A stretch of 64,000 bases of DNA from UMGS1766 sp963597355 (GCA_963597355.1 CAVBPR010000013.1:69282-133281), one strand, 5' to 3'. Positions 15,175-24,514 are shown, numbered from the stretch's first letter. Numbers and translations are program-made. The notes: generated by a model from the letters alone, not told the origin.

Positions 15175-16112
15175 GCTGATTCCTCCTGCTGATCCATCTG
15201 CTCCGCCGTGGGATACTTTCCCTTCTGAGACGTCAAAATGCCAAACCGGGCAATGTGATCATACATTTTCTGCGCCAACGGTGACAAGGACTGTCTCCGA
15301 AGTCTCGTCAAGTAAACATGACTTTCACACTTCGGTGCAACGATTGTCAGTCCATGGAGCACCGAATCATGGTTTTTCTGCTGCAGATAAGCACTAACCG
15401 GAATGGGGCCAACACCAAATCCGCTTCGTACGGCTCGCGGAATCAATTCCGGAGATGGGACTTCGTGTACTTCAGCAATTCGAATTCCTGCAGAAGAAAA
15501 GTACTCCTGGCACACCATGTGAAACCCATATTGCTCCGGCAATAAGATAAGCGTTTCTCCCTTTAATTCCGTCAATTCAAGGCTGTCTCTTGAATATAGC
15601 CGATGTTCCGGCCCAACGCTGATCAGCATTGGCTCTCTCAGAACCAAAGTGGACTGGAGCGCCTCATCCGACAAATCTGCTACTGTAACAGCAAAATCTG
15701 CCTGTCCGGTACAAAGCAATGGTTTTACGGCTTGCCGCATCACCAGCTGCTGCACATCCCTTACTGCAGGGTAGCGCTTGCGAAACAGCACGGATGCTTC
15801 TGCCGAAAAGTCCGGAGCCTCTGTGATGATTTTCAATCCCCACTCCTGCACCGCTTTAAATTGTGCAACGCGAGTCTTTGCCTGCTCTACCTGATTTAAA
15901 ATCCGTGTGACGTCATCTAAAAAGGTATGGCCCGCCTCCGTCAAAATAAGCCTTCGTCCGGACTTCTGGAACAGCGCTACGCCCAGTTCCTGTTCCAACT
16001 GCTTGACGGCCATACTGAGAGTGGATTGGGATACATTCAGGGTTTCCGCCGCAATCTGCATATTGTCACTGACTGCCACACAGGCAAAGTACATCATTTT
16101 GGTCAGTTCCAT
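15153..16112 (-). CDS. LysR-family regulator
   Basis: A 319-residue LysR regulator. The N-terminal winged helix-turn-helix includes NMQIAAETLNVSQSTLSMAV and KQLEQELGVALFQKSGRRLILTEAG; the rest is the effector-binding domain. It diverges from the CoA-transferase/crotonase pair, so by the usual LysR arrangement it probably controls that pair in response to a pathway metabolite. About 145 bases with two facing promoters lie between them. It overlaps the following methyltransferase gene by 22 bases. Confidence 0.92.
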   Translation of the reverse strand: MELTKMMYFACVAVSDNMQIAAETLNVSQSTLSMAVKQLEQELGVALFQKSGRRLILTEAGHTFLDDVTRILNQVEQAKTRVAQFKAVQEWGLKIITEAPDFSAEASVLFRKRYPAVRDVQQLVMRQAVKPLLCTGQADFAVTVADLSDEALQSTLVLREPMLISVGPEHRLYSRDSLELTELKGETLILLPEQYGFHMVCQEYFSSAGIRIAEVHEVPSPELIPRAVRSGFGVGPIPVSAYLQQKNHDSVLHGLTIVAPKCESHVYLTRLRRQSLSPLAQKMYDHIARFGILTSQKGKYPTAEQMDQQEESAWHMSLK

Positions 16113-16140
16113 GCTATCTCACCTCGTATGCAATGCCATT

Positions 16141-16169
16141 ATTATATCACACTGTTCAATTTTTTTGAA
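16141..16169 (-). promoter_or_regulatory. Probable promoter of the LysR gene
   Basis: Minus strand TTCAAA (16164-16169), 17 bases, then TATAAT (16141-16146). Confidence 0.55.
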
Positions 16170-16190
16170 GAATTACTTCACTCATCTGAA

Positions 16191-16219
16191 TTGATACAAA
16201 CAAATTACTCCGATAAAAT
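16191..16219 (+). promoter_or_regulatory. Probable promoter of the CoA-transferase operon
   Basis: TTGATA (16191-16196), 17 bases, then TAAAAT (16214-16219), about 40 bases before the start codon. Confidence 0.6.
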
Positions 16220-16257
16220 AGGAATCGAAGGATTGATTGTTTAGGAGATATAAGACG

Positions 16258-17550
16258 ATGAATGTGCATGATCTTTACGAATCCAAGAAGAAAACGCTTG
16301 AGGAATGCCTGAGTCTGATTGAATCTGGCGACACAATCTGTGTTTCCGGTGTAGCCACAGAGCCAGTTACCTTTCTAAGCCATTTTACAGACATTATTCC
16401 TCGTCTGCAGGACGTCACTTTAGTCAAAAGCAAGGACAACGATTACGATTTTCTACGTGACCCCAATACGCGCGGTCATGTGGAAACCGTCGGACACTTC
16501 TATGCCAAAAACATGCGGGAAGGACATGCATTGGGGTTAACTTCCTATATTCCCTCTGACTTGCACAATTACATGCGAGAATTTGTTTCCGTTCACCCGA
16601 ACAATGTGTTTGTAGCTCAGGTAGCTGACCTGGAAAACGGAACATTTCAGGTTCCTTACAGTCTGATGTTCGAGCAGGAAGCAATTGCCAACGCGACAAA
16701 AATAATTCTGGAGGTCAATTCAAACTTTCGCCGTGTGCGGGGAGGTCTTGAAATCCCCCTGGAACGGGTAACTGCTTTCTTCATTTCAAAAAAGCCAATC
16801 TTCACCATTCCCCGCAGCGTTCCCACTGCTGTTGACGAAAAAATTGGTAGCTATGTTGCGGATCTGATTCACGATGGTGACTGCATCCAATTAGGTATCG
16901 GCGGTTTGCCGGATGCCGTCGGCAAGCACCTGCACGAGAAAAACGACCTTGGTATCCATTCTGAGCTGTTCTCCTCCACCATGGCAGACCTCATCGAGGC
17001 AGGGAATGCAACCGGAAAATATAAGACCATTCACAAGGGAGAACACCTTGCTACTTTCTGCATCGGTGATGAACATCTTTATGAAACCGTGGCAAAAACG
17101 CCTGCATGTATGCTTGTCCCCTGCTCTTATGGAAATGATCCCTTTGTTATAGCGCAAAATGACCATATGATCAGCGTAAATACAGCAATGGAAATTGATC
17201 TGACCGGCCAGGTCTGCTCTGAATCCATTGGGCCGATGCAATTCTCCGGCACCGGCGGTGCCGCCGACTATGCCTATGGTGCAATGCACTCCAAAGGAGG
17301 GCGCGGCATTATCGCCTTTTCCTCTACAGCGAAAGGCGGCACAATTTCAAAAATAAAATCCATTTTGACTCCCGGTGCGGCCGTGTCCATTTCCCGCAAC
17401 CTGGTAGACACTGTAATTACAGAATACGGTGTAGCAGAGTTGAGAGGACGCACCATTCGAGAACGAGTAGATGCTTTGATCTCGATTGCTCATCCGGACT
17501 TCCGCCCGCAATTGCGGAAGGAAGCCTATCAATACGGCATTATTGTGTGA
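16258..17550 (+). CDS. Acetyl-CoA hydrolase/transferase family CoA-transferase (4-hydroxybutyrate or butyryl-CoA type)
   Basis: A 430-residue family I CoA-transferase similar in length and motifs to 4-hydroxybutyrate and butyryl-CoA:acetate CoA-transferases. Visible are QLGIGGLPDAV, the catalytic-glutamate motif LGIHSELFSS, SESIGPMQFSGTGGAADY and the C-terminal VITEYGVAELRGRTIRERV. It moves CoA between an acyl-CoA and a carboxylate such as acetate, typical of clostridial fermentation. The ATG at 16258 is chosen for TAGGAGATA before it. It is followed 48 bases later by a crotonase-family gene, and the divergent LysR gene suggests substrate-induced expression. The physiological acid is not determined. 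Confidence 0.88.
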   Translation: MNVHDLYESKKKTLEECLSLIESGDTICVSGVATEPVTFLSHFTDIIPRLQDVTLVKSKDNDYDFLRDPNTRGHVETVGHFYAKNMREGHALGLTSYIPSDLHNYMREFVSVHPNNVFVAQVADLENGTFQVPYSLMFEQEAIANATKIILEVNSNFRRVRGGLEIPLERVTAFFISKKPIFTIPRSVPTAVDEKIGSYVADLIHDGDCIQLGIGGLPDAVGKHLHEKNDLGIHSELFSSTMADLIEAGNATGKYKTIHKGEHLATFCIGDEHLYETVAKTPACMLVPCSYGNDPFVIAQNDHMISVNTAMEIDLTGQVCSESIGPMQFSGTGGAADYAYGAMHSKGGRGIIAFSSTAKGGTISKIKSILTPGAAVSISRNLVDTVITEYGVAELRGRTIRERVDALISIAHPDFRPQLRKEAYQYGIIV

Positions 17551-17598
17551 TCACCACACATTGCAATTATAATTTTTCACTTTGAGGAGGAATTTTTT

Positions 17599-18615
17599 AT
17601 GGCAAAACCTTTGGCTGATTACGTCAAGCTTCCTGAATTAGAAGAGTACAAAGAGTGGTTTAAGGACTTTGCAGATCTGTATCGCGAGGACGGCATTCTG
17701 CAGGTAACCTGGAAAACCAACGACGGCCCCATGCATCACTCCGGCATGTCTCACCGCGCCTGCTCTCAGCTGACCCGCGTCCTGTCTCTGGACTTCAAAA
17801 ACGAAATCATCATCTTCACCCACATCGGTGACAGCTGGATGACTGAGTCTGACCCCAACGGTTGGGAGACCTACTCTGAACTGCCCACCGAGCGTTTCCA
17901 GCATCAGTATTTTGATGATACCAATCTGATCAAAAACATGGTGTTTGACCTGGATGTGCCCACCATCGGTGCAATCCCCGGCCCCGGTTTCCATTGGGAC
18001 TCCGCCATGCTGTGTGATGTGACCATCGCCTCGGAGGACACCTGGATGGAAGTCCCCCATGCACACGGCGGTCTGGTTCCCGGCGACGGCATGGGCTTGA
18101 TGGCACAGCACTACTTTGGCACCAAGCGCGGCAACTACTACATGATGACCGCTCGTCAGTGGACTGCACAGCAGATGCTGGATTGGGGCATGGTCAGCGA
18201 AGTGGTTCCCAAGGATCAGGTTATGCCTCGCGCATGGGAAATTGCCCGTATGTGGAAGACAATGCCCTATGAAAACCGCACCATCATGTCCAACCTGGCA
18301 AAGCGTCCTCTGAAGAAGCTGTTTGTGGAAGATCTGAAGCTGCACACCGTTTCCGAGCAGTACGGCTCTCTGCTCCGTATCGCCGCTGGCGAGATGGGCG
18401 ACACCAATGCCGGTCAGCAGGACGAGAAATACATTAGCCAGACCAATGACTGGCGTTATTGCCACGATTGGATGCAGCAGGTTCCCACTCGTGAAAGCTG
18501 GCAGGGATTCCGCACCAAGCCCTTTGAGTGGTTCAAGGAAGTGGAAGCCGGTAAGGAGACCAACCCCTTTGACTCTTCCCGTCCTGTTAAGCCCTATCGT
18601 CCTGAGAAGGCTTGA
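17599..18615 (+). CDS. Crotonase-superfamily protein resembling 6-oxocamphor hydrolase
   Basis: A 338-residue crotonase-fold protein. The segment FHWDSAMLCDVTIASEDTWM followed by VPHAHGGLVPGDG closely resembles, from memory, 6-oxocamphor hydrolase, where His122, His145 and Asp154 act in retro-Claisen cleavage of a cyclic beta-diketone; the matching residues here are His132, His154 and Asp163. This differs from ordinary enoyl-CoA hydratases, so a C-C bond hydrolase acting on a diketone or its CoA ester is a better guess. It has GAGGAGGAA before the ATG and shares the transcript with the CoA-transferase. The substrate is unknown. Confidence 0.75.
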   Translation: MAKPLADYVKLPELEEYKEWFKDFADLYREDGILQVTWKTNDGPMHHSGMSHRACSQLTRVLSLDFKNEIIIFTHIGDSWMTESDPNGWETYSELPTERFQHQYFDDTNLIKNMVFDLDVPTIGAIPGPGFHWDSAMLCDVTIASEDTWMEVPHAHGGLVPGDGMGLMAQHYFGTKRGNYYMMTARQWTAQQMLDWGMVSEVVPKDQVMPRAWEIARMWKTMPYENRTIMSNLAKRPLKKLFVEDLKLHTVSEQYGSLLRIAAGEMGDTNAGQQDEKYISQTNDWRYCHDWMQQVPTRESWQGFRTKPFEWFKEVEAGKETNPFDSSRPVKPYRPEKA

Positions 18616-18661
18616 TTCTCAATACCAAAGCGAACCCAGTAGTTTCCCCTCTCATTTCATT

Positions 18662-18700
18662 GAGAACCCCAGCTCCGCATCAAGCAGAGCTGGGGTTCTC
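18662..18700 (+). terminator. Hairpin after the crotonase gene
   Basis: GAGAACCCCAGCTC and its complement flank an 11-base loop; no clear T tract follows, so it may be an RNA-stabilising hairpin. Confidence 0.5.
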
Positions 18701-18742
18701 CCATTCGGATGCTGTCGCAAACCGCATCAACATTTCTTAATA

Positions 18743-18785
18743 AAAATCCGGGGAGAAAGGCAGATTTCCTTTCTCCCCGGATTTT
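18743..18785. terminator. Bidirectional intrinsic terminator
   Basis: AAAATCCGGGGAGAAAGG and its exact complement surround a 7-base loop. A and T tracts on the two sides serve both the crotonase transcript and the convergent dlt-like operon. Confidence 0.85.
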
Positions 18786-18839
18786 CTACTGAAATAATGA
18801 CAGGTTTAACATAAGGGAACAGAACCGTCTGTTTTCTCA

Positions 18840-19757
18840 TCATCCCTGCTGTTCATATGCTTTCAGGTCTTCCGCCCAACTTTCATATCCTGCCTCATTC
18901 CGATGATCGGTCAAGAGGTTCTGTTGGGACAAATAATTTCCGATCCAGGCAGTCAATTTACTTGCACCGGAAACATTTAAATGGTCGCCGCCATCCAATG
19001 CATCCGTATTCCAGTCAATGCCCAGCTCATCCAACATCAAATTAAAATCAAGATAAGTAATGTCATTTTCCTGCGCATAACTGGAAAGTCCATTGTGCCG
19101 GGCGTAGGTCCAGCAAGCCGGTGAAGGGGCACTATACAAAATCAACTGAATTCCCTCTTGCTTGCAAAGTGCTACAATCTGGTTTAAAAACAGCTGCTGT
19201 GCCTGAGGAACGGACGATACCGCATCGGTTGGCTGGGTGTATTCTCCCCGGGTATAGGGCTGCACGTTTGTAGCATAGTGAAAGCCGCGGTTGATATCCA
19301 GTTGGGTTGACGCTTTCTCCCCTGTAAACAGCTTTTTCCACCGATCATGATAGCAATACGCCGGCAACAGGCGCCCAGTTGTAGACTGCATAATCTTTTC
19401 CATCTCTCCGACAACGCCATGGCTTCCAAAAAGCATGTTCGCTTCCATTAGGATCACCTTTGGATGACGCGTCGTCAGGATGTCCTCCAAATTATACAAA
19501 TCGTCCTGCAGGCGCTGACCCGGTGCAGCACAGTTATAGCCGCTGAATCCGTGATCACGCCATAATTGCATTGGCGACACCGAGGCCCATGCCTGGCTAT
19601 CTCCCAAAACAAGATAGTCCAGATCCCCTTCCAGCGCTTTCGGCACACCGCCGGTAACCGTCTTAGGAAGAAAAACCGGTTTCAGCAGCGCTACAATGAA
19701 GACGAATACCAGTGCGAAGACGACGGTTTTCGCAATATGTTTCCACATTTGTTTCAT
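18840..19757 (-). CDS. DltD/AlgJ-like SGNH-type membrane-anchored protein
   Basis: A 305-residue protein with one N-terminal membrane anchor (VVFALVFVFIVALL) and an extracytoplasmic SGNH-hydrolase-like domain. The catalytic serine is probably in VLGDSQAW and the Asp-His pair in LDGGDHLNVSG. In DltD and AlgJ/AlgX-type partners of MBOAT proteins this domain hands acyl groups to wall or exopolysaccharide polymers. The start at 19757 is chosen for AAGGAGGG; longer frames extend into the MBOAT gene. Last gene of a five-gene operon. The polymer and the acyl group are not known. Confidence 0.8.
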   Translation of the reverse strand: MKQMWKHIAKTVVFALVFVFIVALLKPVFLPKTVTGGVPKALEGDLDYLVLGDSQAWASVSPMQLWRDHGFSGYNCAAPGQRLQDDLYNLEDILTTRHPKVILMEANMLFGSHGVVGEMEKIMQSTTGRLLPAYCYHDRWKKLFTGEKASTQLDINRGFHYATNVQPYTRGEYTQPTDAVSSVPQAQQLFLNQIVALCKQEGIQLILYSAPSPACWTYARHNGLSSYAQENDITYLDFNLMLDELGIDWNTDALDGGDHLNVSGASKLTAWIGNYLSQQNLLTDHRNEAGYESWAEDLKAYEQQG

Positions 19758-19771
19758 TGCCCCCGCCCTCC

Positions 19772-21337
19772 TTAAAACCGAGCATAAATCAAATCTGCTT
19801 CTGTATATCCTGTACCATAAGCTCCAAAAATCAGAACCACCAGGATACACAGCAGATAAATGCACCAGCGGGCAGCAATCGGTTTTTCAGCGATCCATTC
19901 CCGAATGGAAATTCCCTTTTCATGCACGATGCCAACGAATAATACAACCAGCAGTCCACATGCGACAACCGCATAGTCCAGCCCATCAATACTTAGACTC
20001 AACAGATTCTGCGCCGTCAGTGCAGACTTGCCTGACCAGGTGAAGATGGAAACAAACATTTGAATGCCTACGCCGAGAGAAGACGCATTGAAGAACATCT
20101 CGCCGGTGAAAATGATCACCATCATTTTCAAAGCCTGAATTCCGCGCCAATACCAGCTTTTCCTGGAAATGGACAGTCGCTGGGTCGTTTTTTCCACCAG
20201 CGGTTCAATCAGCTCGCCTAATACAATCAGAACGAAGTAGTACATTCCGTAGAAGATGTATTGCGTTCCTACACCATGCCACAATCCGTTACTAATCCAG
20301 ACCGCAAAAAGCGGAATCAGTGTTTGAGCAATCTGACCATAGTGCTTCCCCAATTTTTTTCGCGCGTTCTTTCCCAGTTTTTTGATTCCACCAGTCAAAG
20401 AAAGCGGGTAAAAAATGTAGTCCTTAAACCAGGTACCCAACGTAATGTGCCAGCGGCGCCAGAATTCTGACGGAGTTTTGGCAAAGAAGGGCTGGCGGAA
20501 ATTTTCCGGCAGCGTTATGCCAAAAATTTCGCCTGTTCCGATGGTAATGTCAATGCAGCCGGAGAAGTCGGTATAAAGCTGGAATGTATACAGCACAGCA
20601 GCCAGCGCAACCATAGCTCCGCCATATTGGGAGTGCTCCTTGAACGCCAACTTCACCAGAGGGTTCAACCGGTCTGCAATCACAATTTTTTTGAACAGGC
20701 CCCACAAGATACGCTGGGCACCAAAGGTTACATTCCGGTATTGCAGCGGCTCCCCTGCCCACAATTTGTTTGCCACATCACCATAACGGCAAATCGGTCC
20801 TTCCATAATGGTGGGGAAAAATGTTAAGAACAACGCCATTCGGGCAAAATTATGTTCTGCTGGAATCTTTTTATAATAGACATCCACCAGATAACTTACG
20901 GCTTCCAGCGTATAGAACGAAATTCCCAACGGAGCAGCTACTGCCGGCACGGTAAGACCCGCTCCAAACAGATTCAGCAATTCCGTGAAGGCTCCGCAAA
21001 ACTTTAAAACAACCAAAATACCCAACACAAGACCAACGCCTATCCAGAGGATACCTCGCGTCGCCCGCCGCGTTTTTGCTCGTTGAGTCTTTTTATCCGC
21101 TCCTTGCTGAAGCAGAAGGTCTCCCTTGTTTTGTCTCCACTCGAGCCATCGACCCACAAAATAGGTAACAAGCGATGTAGCGATTGGATATACGATGAGC
21201 TTTTTGCTCATCTGGAAGAAAAACGCCGCACTGGCCAGCAAAAGCAGCCAGCCTCTCAGCTTCCGAGGCAGTATTCCATATGCAATCACTGCCCCGGGCA
21301 GGAAAATAAGCAGGTAGAGTAATGTAGTATAGGTCAT
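19772..21337 (-). CDS. MBOAT-family O-acyltransferase (DltB/AlgI-like)
   Basis: A 521-residue polytopic membrane protein of the MBOAT family. The conserved core includes FFPTIMEGPICRYGDV, YTDFSGCIDITIGTGEIFGI, FWRRWHITLGTWFKDYIFYPL and the invariant histidine in ISNGLWHGVGTQYIFYG. DltB and AlgI use this fold to pass an activated acyl group from a carrier across the membrane. Its start codon directly abuts the stop of the carrier-protein gene, so the two are co-translated. An internal basic stretch near residues 85-97 separates early membrane segments. Confidence 0.93.
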   Translation of the reverse strand: MTYTTLLYLLIFLPGAVIAYGILPRKLRGWLLLLASAAFFFQMSKKLIVYPIATSLVTYFVGRWLEWRQNKGDLLLQQGADKKTQRAKTRRATRGILWIGVGLVLGILVVLKFCGAFTELLNLFGAGLTVPAVAAPLGISFYTLEAVSYLVDVYYKKIPAEHNFARMALFLTFFPTIMEGPICRYGDVANKLWAGEPLQYRNVTFGAQRILWGLFKKIVIADRLNPLVKLAFKEHSQYGGAMVALAAVLYTFQLYTDFSGCIDITIGTGEIFGITLPENFRQPFFAKTPSEFWRRWHITLGTWFKDYIFYPLSLTGGIKKLGKNARKKLGKHYGQIAQTLIPLFAVWISNGLWHGVGTQYIFYGMYYFVLIVLGELIEPLVEKTTQRLSISRKSWYWRGIQALKMMVIIFTGEMFFNASSLGVGIQMFVSIFTWSGKSALTAQNLLSLSIDGLDYAVVACGLLVVLFVGIVHEKGISIREWIAEKPIAARWCIYLLCILVVLIFGAYGTGYTEADLIYARF

Positions 21338-21568
21338 TTATGCATCCTGCTGCAGCCGCTGTACCATAGCCCAGATAGCTTTCGCTGAATTAAAATTGTC
21401 CGGAATAAGATCGGTGGGTGTCACTTGCACGTCGAAATGATCCTCCAGCTCCGTGACCAATTGCAGCAGGGACAGGGAATCCAAATGACCGTCATCGATC
21501 AAATGCTCGTCTTTCTCATAGTCGTTATCCGGATCAATATCCTCTAAAATTTCCAACAGTTCTTCCAT
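21338..21568 (-). CDS. Acyl/aminoacyl carrier protein of the dlt-like operon
   Basis: A 76-residue acidic four-helix carrier protein. Ser31 in HLDSLSLLQL is the expected phosphopantetheine site. It resembles DltC more than the fatty-acid ACP, and sits between a PLP decarboxylase and the MBOAT gene. It should be loaded by the adenylation enzyme upstream and unloaded by the MBOAT protein. Confidence 0.9.
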   Translation of the reverse strand: MEELLEILEDIDPDNDYEKDEHLIDDGHLDSLSLLQLVTELEDHFDVQVTPTDLIPDNFNSAKAIWAMVQRLQQDA

Positions 21569-21610
21569 TGTAAAACACTCCTTGTTTCGTTTTATATGCT
21601 TTCTATATTT

Positions 21611-22771
21611 TTATATCCCATTCAACGGATCCGTCTGTATTCGCTCGCGCACAAGACGCAATCCATCTTTTTGGGAATAAAGCGCAATCTGCGGCAAATC
21701 ACGGCTCAGGAACAATGCAATTCCCTCCAGCGGAGAATAGGCTCCCGTCATATCAAACAGAAGTGCATCCCCTCGCTGTGGATCTGCCAATTGAAATTCC
21801 TTCAGCAGAATATCATTTGTTGTACACAGCGCTCCGCAAACGGTATAAGGCAATTCCTCGCCAGACCGCTGAGGCAGGCAGGTGACTGGCGGACGCTTTG
21901 TTGCAAGCAACTGGCCATAATAGTTCACCTGATGGATGCCGCCGTCCACAATGCAGTAGTGATGATCTAAATTTGACTTTACATCCACAATGCGCGTGGC
22001 GTAGGTTCCGGAACATGCTGCAAAATAACGCCCCATTTCCAGCGTAACGCGCCCCTGCCAACGCATTTCCTGCAGCTTCTCTGCAAGCGCTGTGACAATT
22101 TCCGGAGCTGCATCCTCCTCGCCTTCAAAATAGCTGACAGGAAGACCCGGACCGTACTCCAGCCGCTGTGCCTTCCATCCAAGCTCTGCCTCTAAACAGC
22201 ACAGAAACTCGTCCAATTCATCCAGCTCTTTCAGAATGCGCTTTGCTTTCTTCTTTTGTGTCCCGGTAAAATAATGTATTCCAATCGGTTCCAGCCAGGG
22301 ATGCTCCGTCTGAATCAATTTCTTGATTTCATTCGGATCCATACCAAATTGACTTCCGTTGCTCAGACGCAGCAGCACAGGCAGCTTTACCTGATGCGCT
22401 TGCGCAGATGCACCCAACAACTCCCACTGGAGCGGCGATTCCGCCGTATAAATCAGCTTATCGCCCTGTCGAGACACAACATACTCTATGTCTTCCGGTG
22501 ATTTATATACTCCGGAGAGCACCACCTTAGACAGGTCGATTCCTGCCCGCTGGCAAATCCGAAATTCGCCAGGTGAGCAAACTTCAAAATGATCCACCGC
22601 CGGTTCCATTCCCTGGATCAGGAAAGGATTTGCCTTTACTGCATAACAAAGCTCAACCCACTCCGGCAATTGCGCCCGCAGATTCTCTACGCGCTGAACT
22701 GCCGCATCCGTGTTAAACACATAAAAGGGAGTGGAGATCTGATCCAACGCCTTGCGTTTCCACTCATCCAT
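21611..22771 (-). CDS. PLP-dependent decarboxylase, alanine-racemase-fold (DAP/ornithine decarboxylase family)
   Basis: A 386-residue fold type III PLP enzyme. Lys46 in CYAVKANPF binds PLP, HYFTGTQ and EYGPGLP are glycine-rich phosphate-binding loops, EMGRYFAACSGTYATRIVDVK (core EMGRYFAACSG) corresponds to the EPGR region, and Cys316 in VCGALCTTNDIL matches the catalytic cysteine at the dimer interface. The FDMTGAYS motif is also present. These are decarboxylase rather than racemase traits. It starts at 22771, overlapping the adenylation gene by 8 bases. Canonical dlt operons lack such a gene. It may make the amino acid to be loaded or decarboxylate it after loading; both are speculation. Confidence 0.85.
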   Translation of the reverse strand: MDEWKRKALDQISTPFYVFNTDAAVQRVENLRAQLPEWVELCYAVKANPFLIQGMEPAVDHFEVCSPGEFRICQRAGIDLSKVVLSGVYKSPEDIEYVVSRQGDKLIYTAESPLQWELLGASAQAHQVKLPVLLRLSNGSQFGMDPNEIKKLIQTEHPWLEPIGIHYFTGTQKKKAKRILKELDELDEFLCCLEAELGWKAQRLEYGPGLPVSYFEGEEDAAPEIVTALAEKLQEMRWQGRVTLEMGRYFAACSGTYATRIVDVKSNLDHHYCIVDGGIHQVNYYGQLLATKRPPVTCLPQRSGEELPYTVCGALCTTNDILLKEFQLADPQRGDALLFDMTGAYSPLEGIALFLSRDLPQIALYSQKDGLRLVRERIQTDPLNGI

Positions 22772-24284
22772 GCCGTTTTTCCCTCGCTTTCGCCAACAGC
22801 GCTTTGCGATCCATTTTTCCATTTGCCGTAATCGGAAGGGCTTCCAACTGTTTCATCGTGTTCGGAATCATATAGGTTGGCAAAACATCATAGAGCGCTT
22901 TTTTCAAATCTTTCGACTCCATGGCTCCAACGTAGAAGGCAATCAATCGGCTACGGTCATGATCATACACGCAGCAACACCGCTCAATCCCCTGCTGCAT
23001 ATTGATTGCCGCCTCAATTTCCTCCAGTTCGATCCGATGTCCCATGTGCTTGATCTGAAAATCCTTACGCCCGGCAAAATACAAGTCGCCATTCTCGCCA
23101 TAATAAGCCAAATCACCAGTGCGATAAATGCGCTCGGGATAATGGGGGTTTACCGGATTGATCACGAATGCTTTTTCCGTCTGTTCCGGTGCATTCCAGT
23201 AGCCCAGCGCCAGTGCGGTACCCGCTACGCACAGTTCTCCCTGTTCGCCGCTGCCCTTAACCAGCTGGTTATCGAAATTAAGCAAAAACACCTTTTCATT
23301 TGGGAAAGGCTGTCCAATGGGAAGCGTCTCTCCCTCCTCCACCATGTGGTCAATCCGATAATAGGTGCAATTGCAGGTGATCTCTGTCGGACCGTACAAA
23401 TTGACATAGGATGCGTTCGGCAAATACTGCTGCCACTGGCGCAAAAATTTGATGGGCATCTGTTCCCCGCTAAACAGCACCTTATTGACCGATTCCGGAA
23501 TACGATAGGTAAAGCCCCGAAACTGAGCAATCAGGCACAGTGCAGACACTGCCCAAATCAATGTCGTCACCTTATGTTCACAAAGGTAGTCCAGCAGCTG
23601 AGTCACAACGGAAAAATATTTCTTCGGTACTAACACCAGGGTGGCTCCTGTTTTCAGCGCAGAATAAATATCCTTTACCGAAACATCAAAATCAAAGGGA
23701 GCCTGATTGGCCAGTACATCATCCTCTGTAATATGGAACAGATCCGGAAACACCCCAATGAAATCGATAACGGATCGATGGCTGACCACCACACCCTTAG
23801 GCGTTCCTGTAGACCCTGATGTAAAATTGCAATACAGGGGATCGGTATCGTAACTTTTACGGCGGAGTGCTTCCAACCGTTCCGGCTCCACCGGAGCGGA
23901 AATCAAATCCTCATAGCAGAGCACCTGTCCCGGCAACGCTTCCTCCTGCCACTTATTTGCCCCGGTTTTTGTCGTAATTACGACAGAAGACTGAGCCACA
24001 GAAAGAATCTGTTCCAGTCTGGAGCGAGGTTGTTCCGGACTAATATAAACATAGAATCCGCCTGCATATACAATGCCAAGAAAAGTTGCCAATGCAGAGA
24101 TTGATTTCTCCATCCATACGACAACCGGCTGACGCGGCGAAACATGATGGCTCAATGCGCTGCCAATCTGTTGTGCTGATTGAAGCAGCTGAGCATAGGT
24201 GCAGTTGGAATCCGGATCGATCACTGCGATCTTGTTCGGCACACGCGCTGCAGAGTGCTCTAAATAGGACAATACATTTGTCAT
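22764..24284 (-). CDS. DltA-like amino-acid adenylation enzyme
   Basis: A 506-residue AMP-forming ligase like D-alanine:carrier ligase. Core motifs are FTSGSTGTPKGVVVSHRS, LYGPTEITC, YRTGDLAYY and the C-terminal catalytic lysine in NGKMDRKAL. It would activate an amino acid with ATP and load it on the carrier protein two genes downstream. AAGGAG precedes the ATG. It is the first gene of the operon. The specificity pocket differs in context from true DltA because a decarboxylase gene follows, so the amino acid need not be D-alanine. Confidence 0.88.
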   Translation of the reverse strand: MTNVLSYLEHSAARVPNKIAVIDPDSNCTYAQLLQSAQQIGSALSHHVSPRQPVVVWMEKSISALATFLGIVYAGGFYVYISPEQPRSRLEQILSVAQSSVVITTKTGANKWQEEALPGQVLCYEDLISAPVEPERLEALRRKSYDTDPLYCNFTSGSTGTPKGVVVSHRSVIDFIGVFPDLFHITEDDVLANQAPFDFDVSVKDIYSALKTGATLVLVPKKYFSVVTQLLDYLCEHKVTTLIWAVSALCLIAQFRGFTYRIPESVNKVLFSGEQMPIKFLRQWQQYLPNASYVNLYGPTEITCNCTYYRIDHMVEEGETLPIGQPFPNEKVFLLNFDNQLVKGSGEQGELCVAGTALALGYWNAPEQTEKAFVINPVNPHYPERIYRTGDLAYYGENGDLYFAGRKDFQIKHMGHRIELEEIEAAINMQQGIERCCCVYDHDRSRLIAFYVGAMESKDLKKALYDVLPTYMIPNTMKQLEALPITANGKMDRKALLAKAREKRHG

Positions 24285-24396
24285 CGCGCCATCTCCTTTC
24301 CAGTATTTTATCGCCTGATTATCTTACCACAATTTTGCATAAAAGCACAGATTGCCTTTCTTAAGAAGGCTTAAAGTTTCTCTTGCAAAGTGCATA

Positions 24397-24436
24397 CAAA
24401 AATGGTTGGCAATTTTAAAAATTGTCAACCATTTTT
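24397..24436. terminator. AT-rich bidirectional hairpin
   Basis: AAAATGGTTG-CAATTTT pairs with AAAATTG-CAACCATTTT, flanked by A and T tracts. It ends the zinc-ribbon/Ig gene transcript ahead of the dlt-like operon. Confidence 0.7.
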
Positions 24437-24514
24437 GCACATATCGTGAAATTATAGCAATTGTAGCTTCAGGACAAAGCAACCGCTTAACTGTATTTCG
24501 CGTGGAGAAACTTG

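Noticed and set aside
22764..24284. Adenylation gene as part of a nonribosomal peptide synthetase
   Set aside because: There is no condensation or thioesterase domain, and the neighbours are MBOAT and DltD-like proteins.
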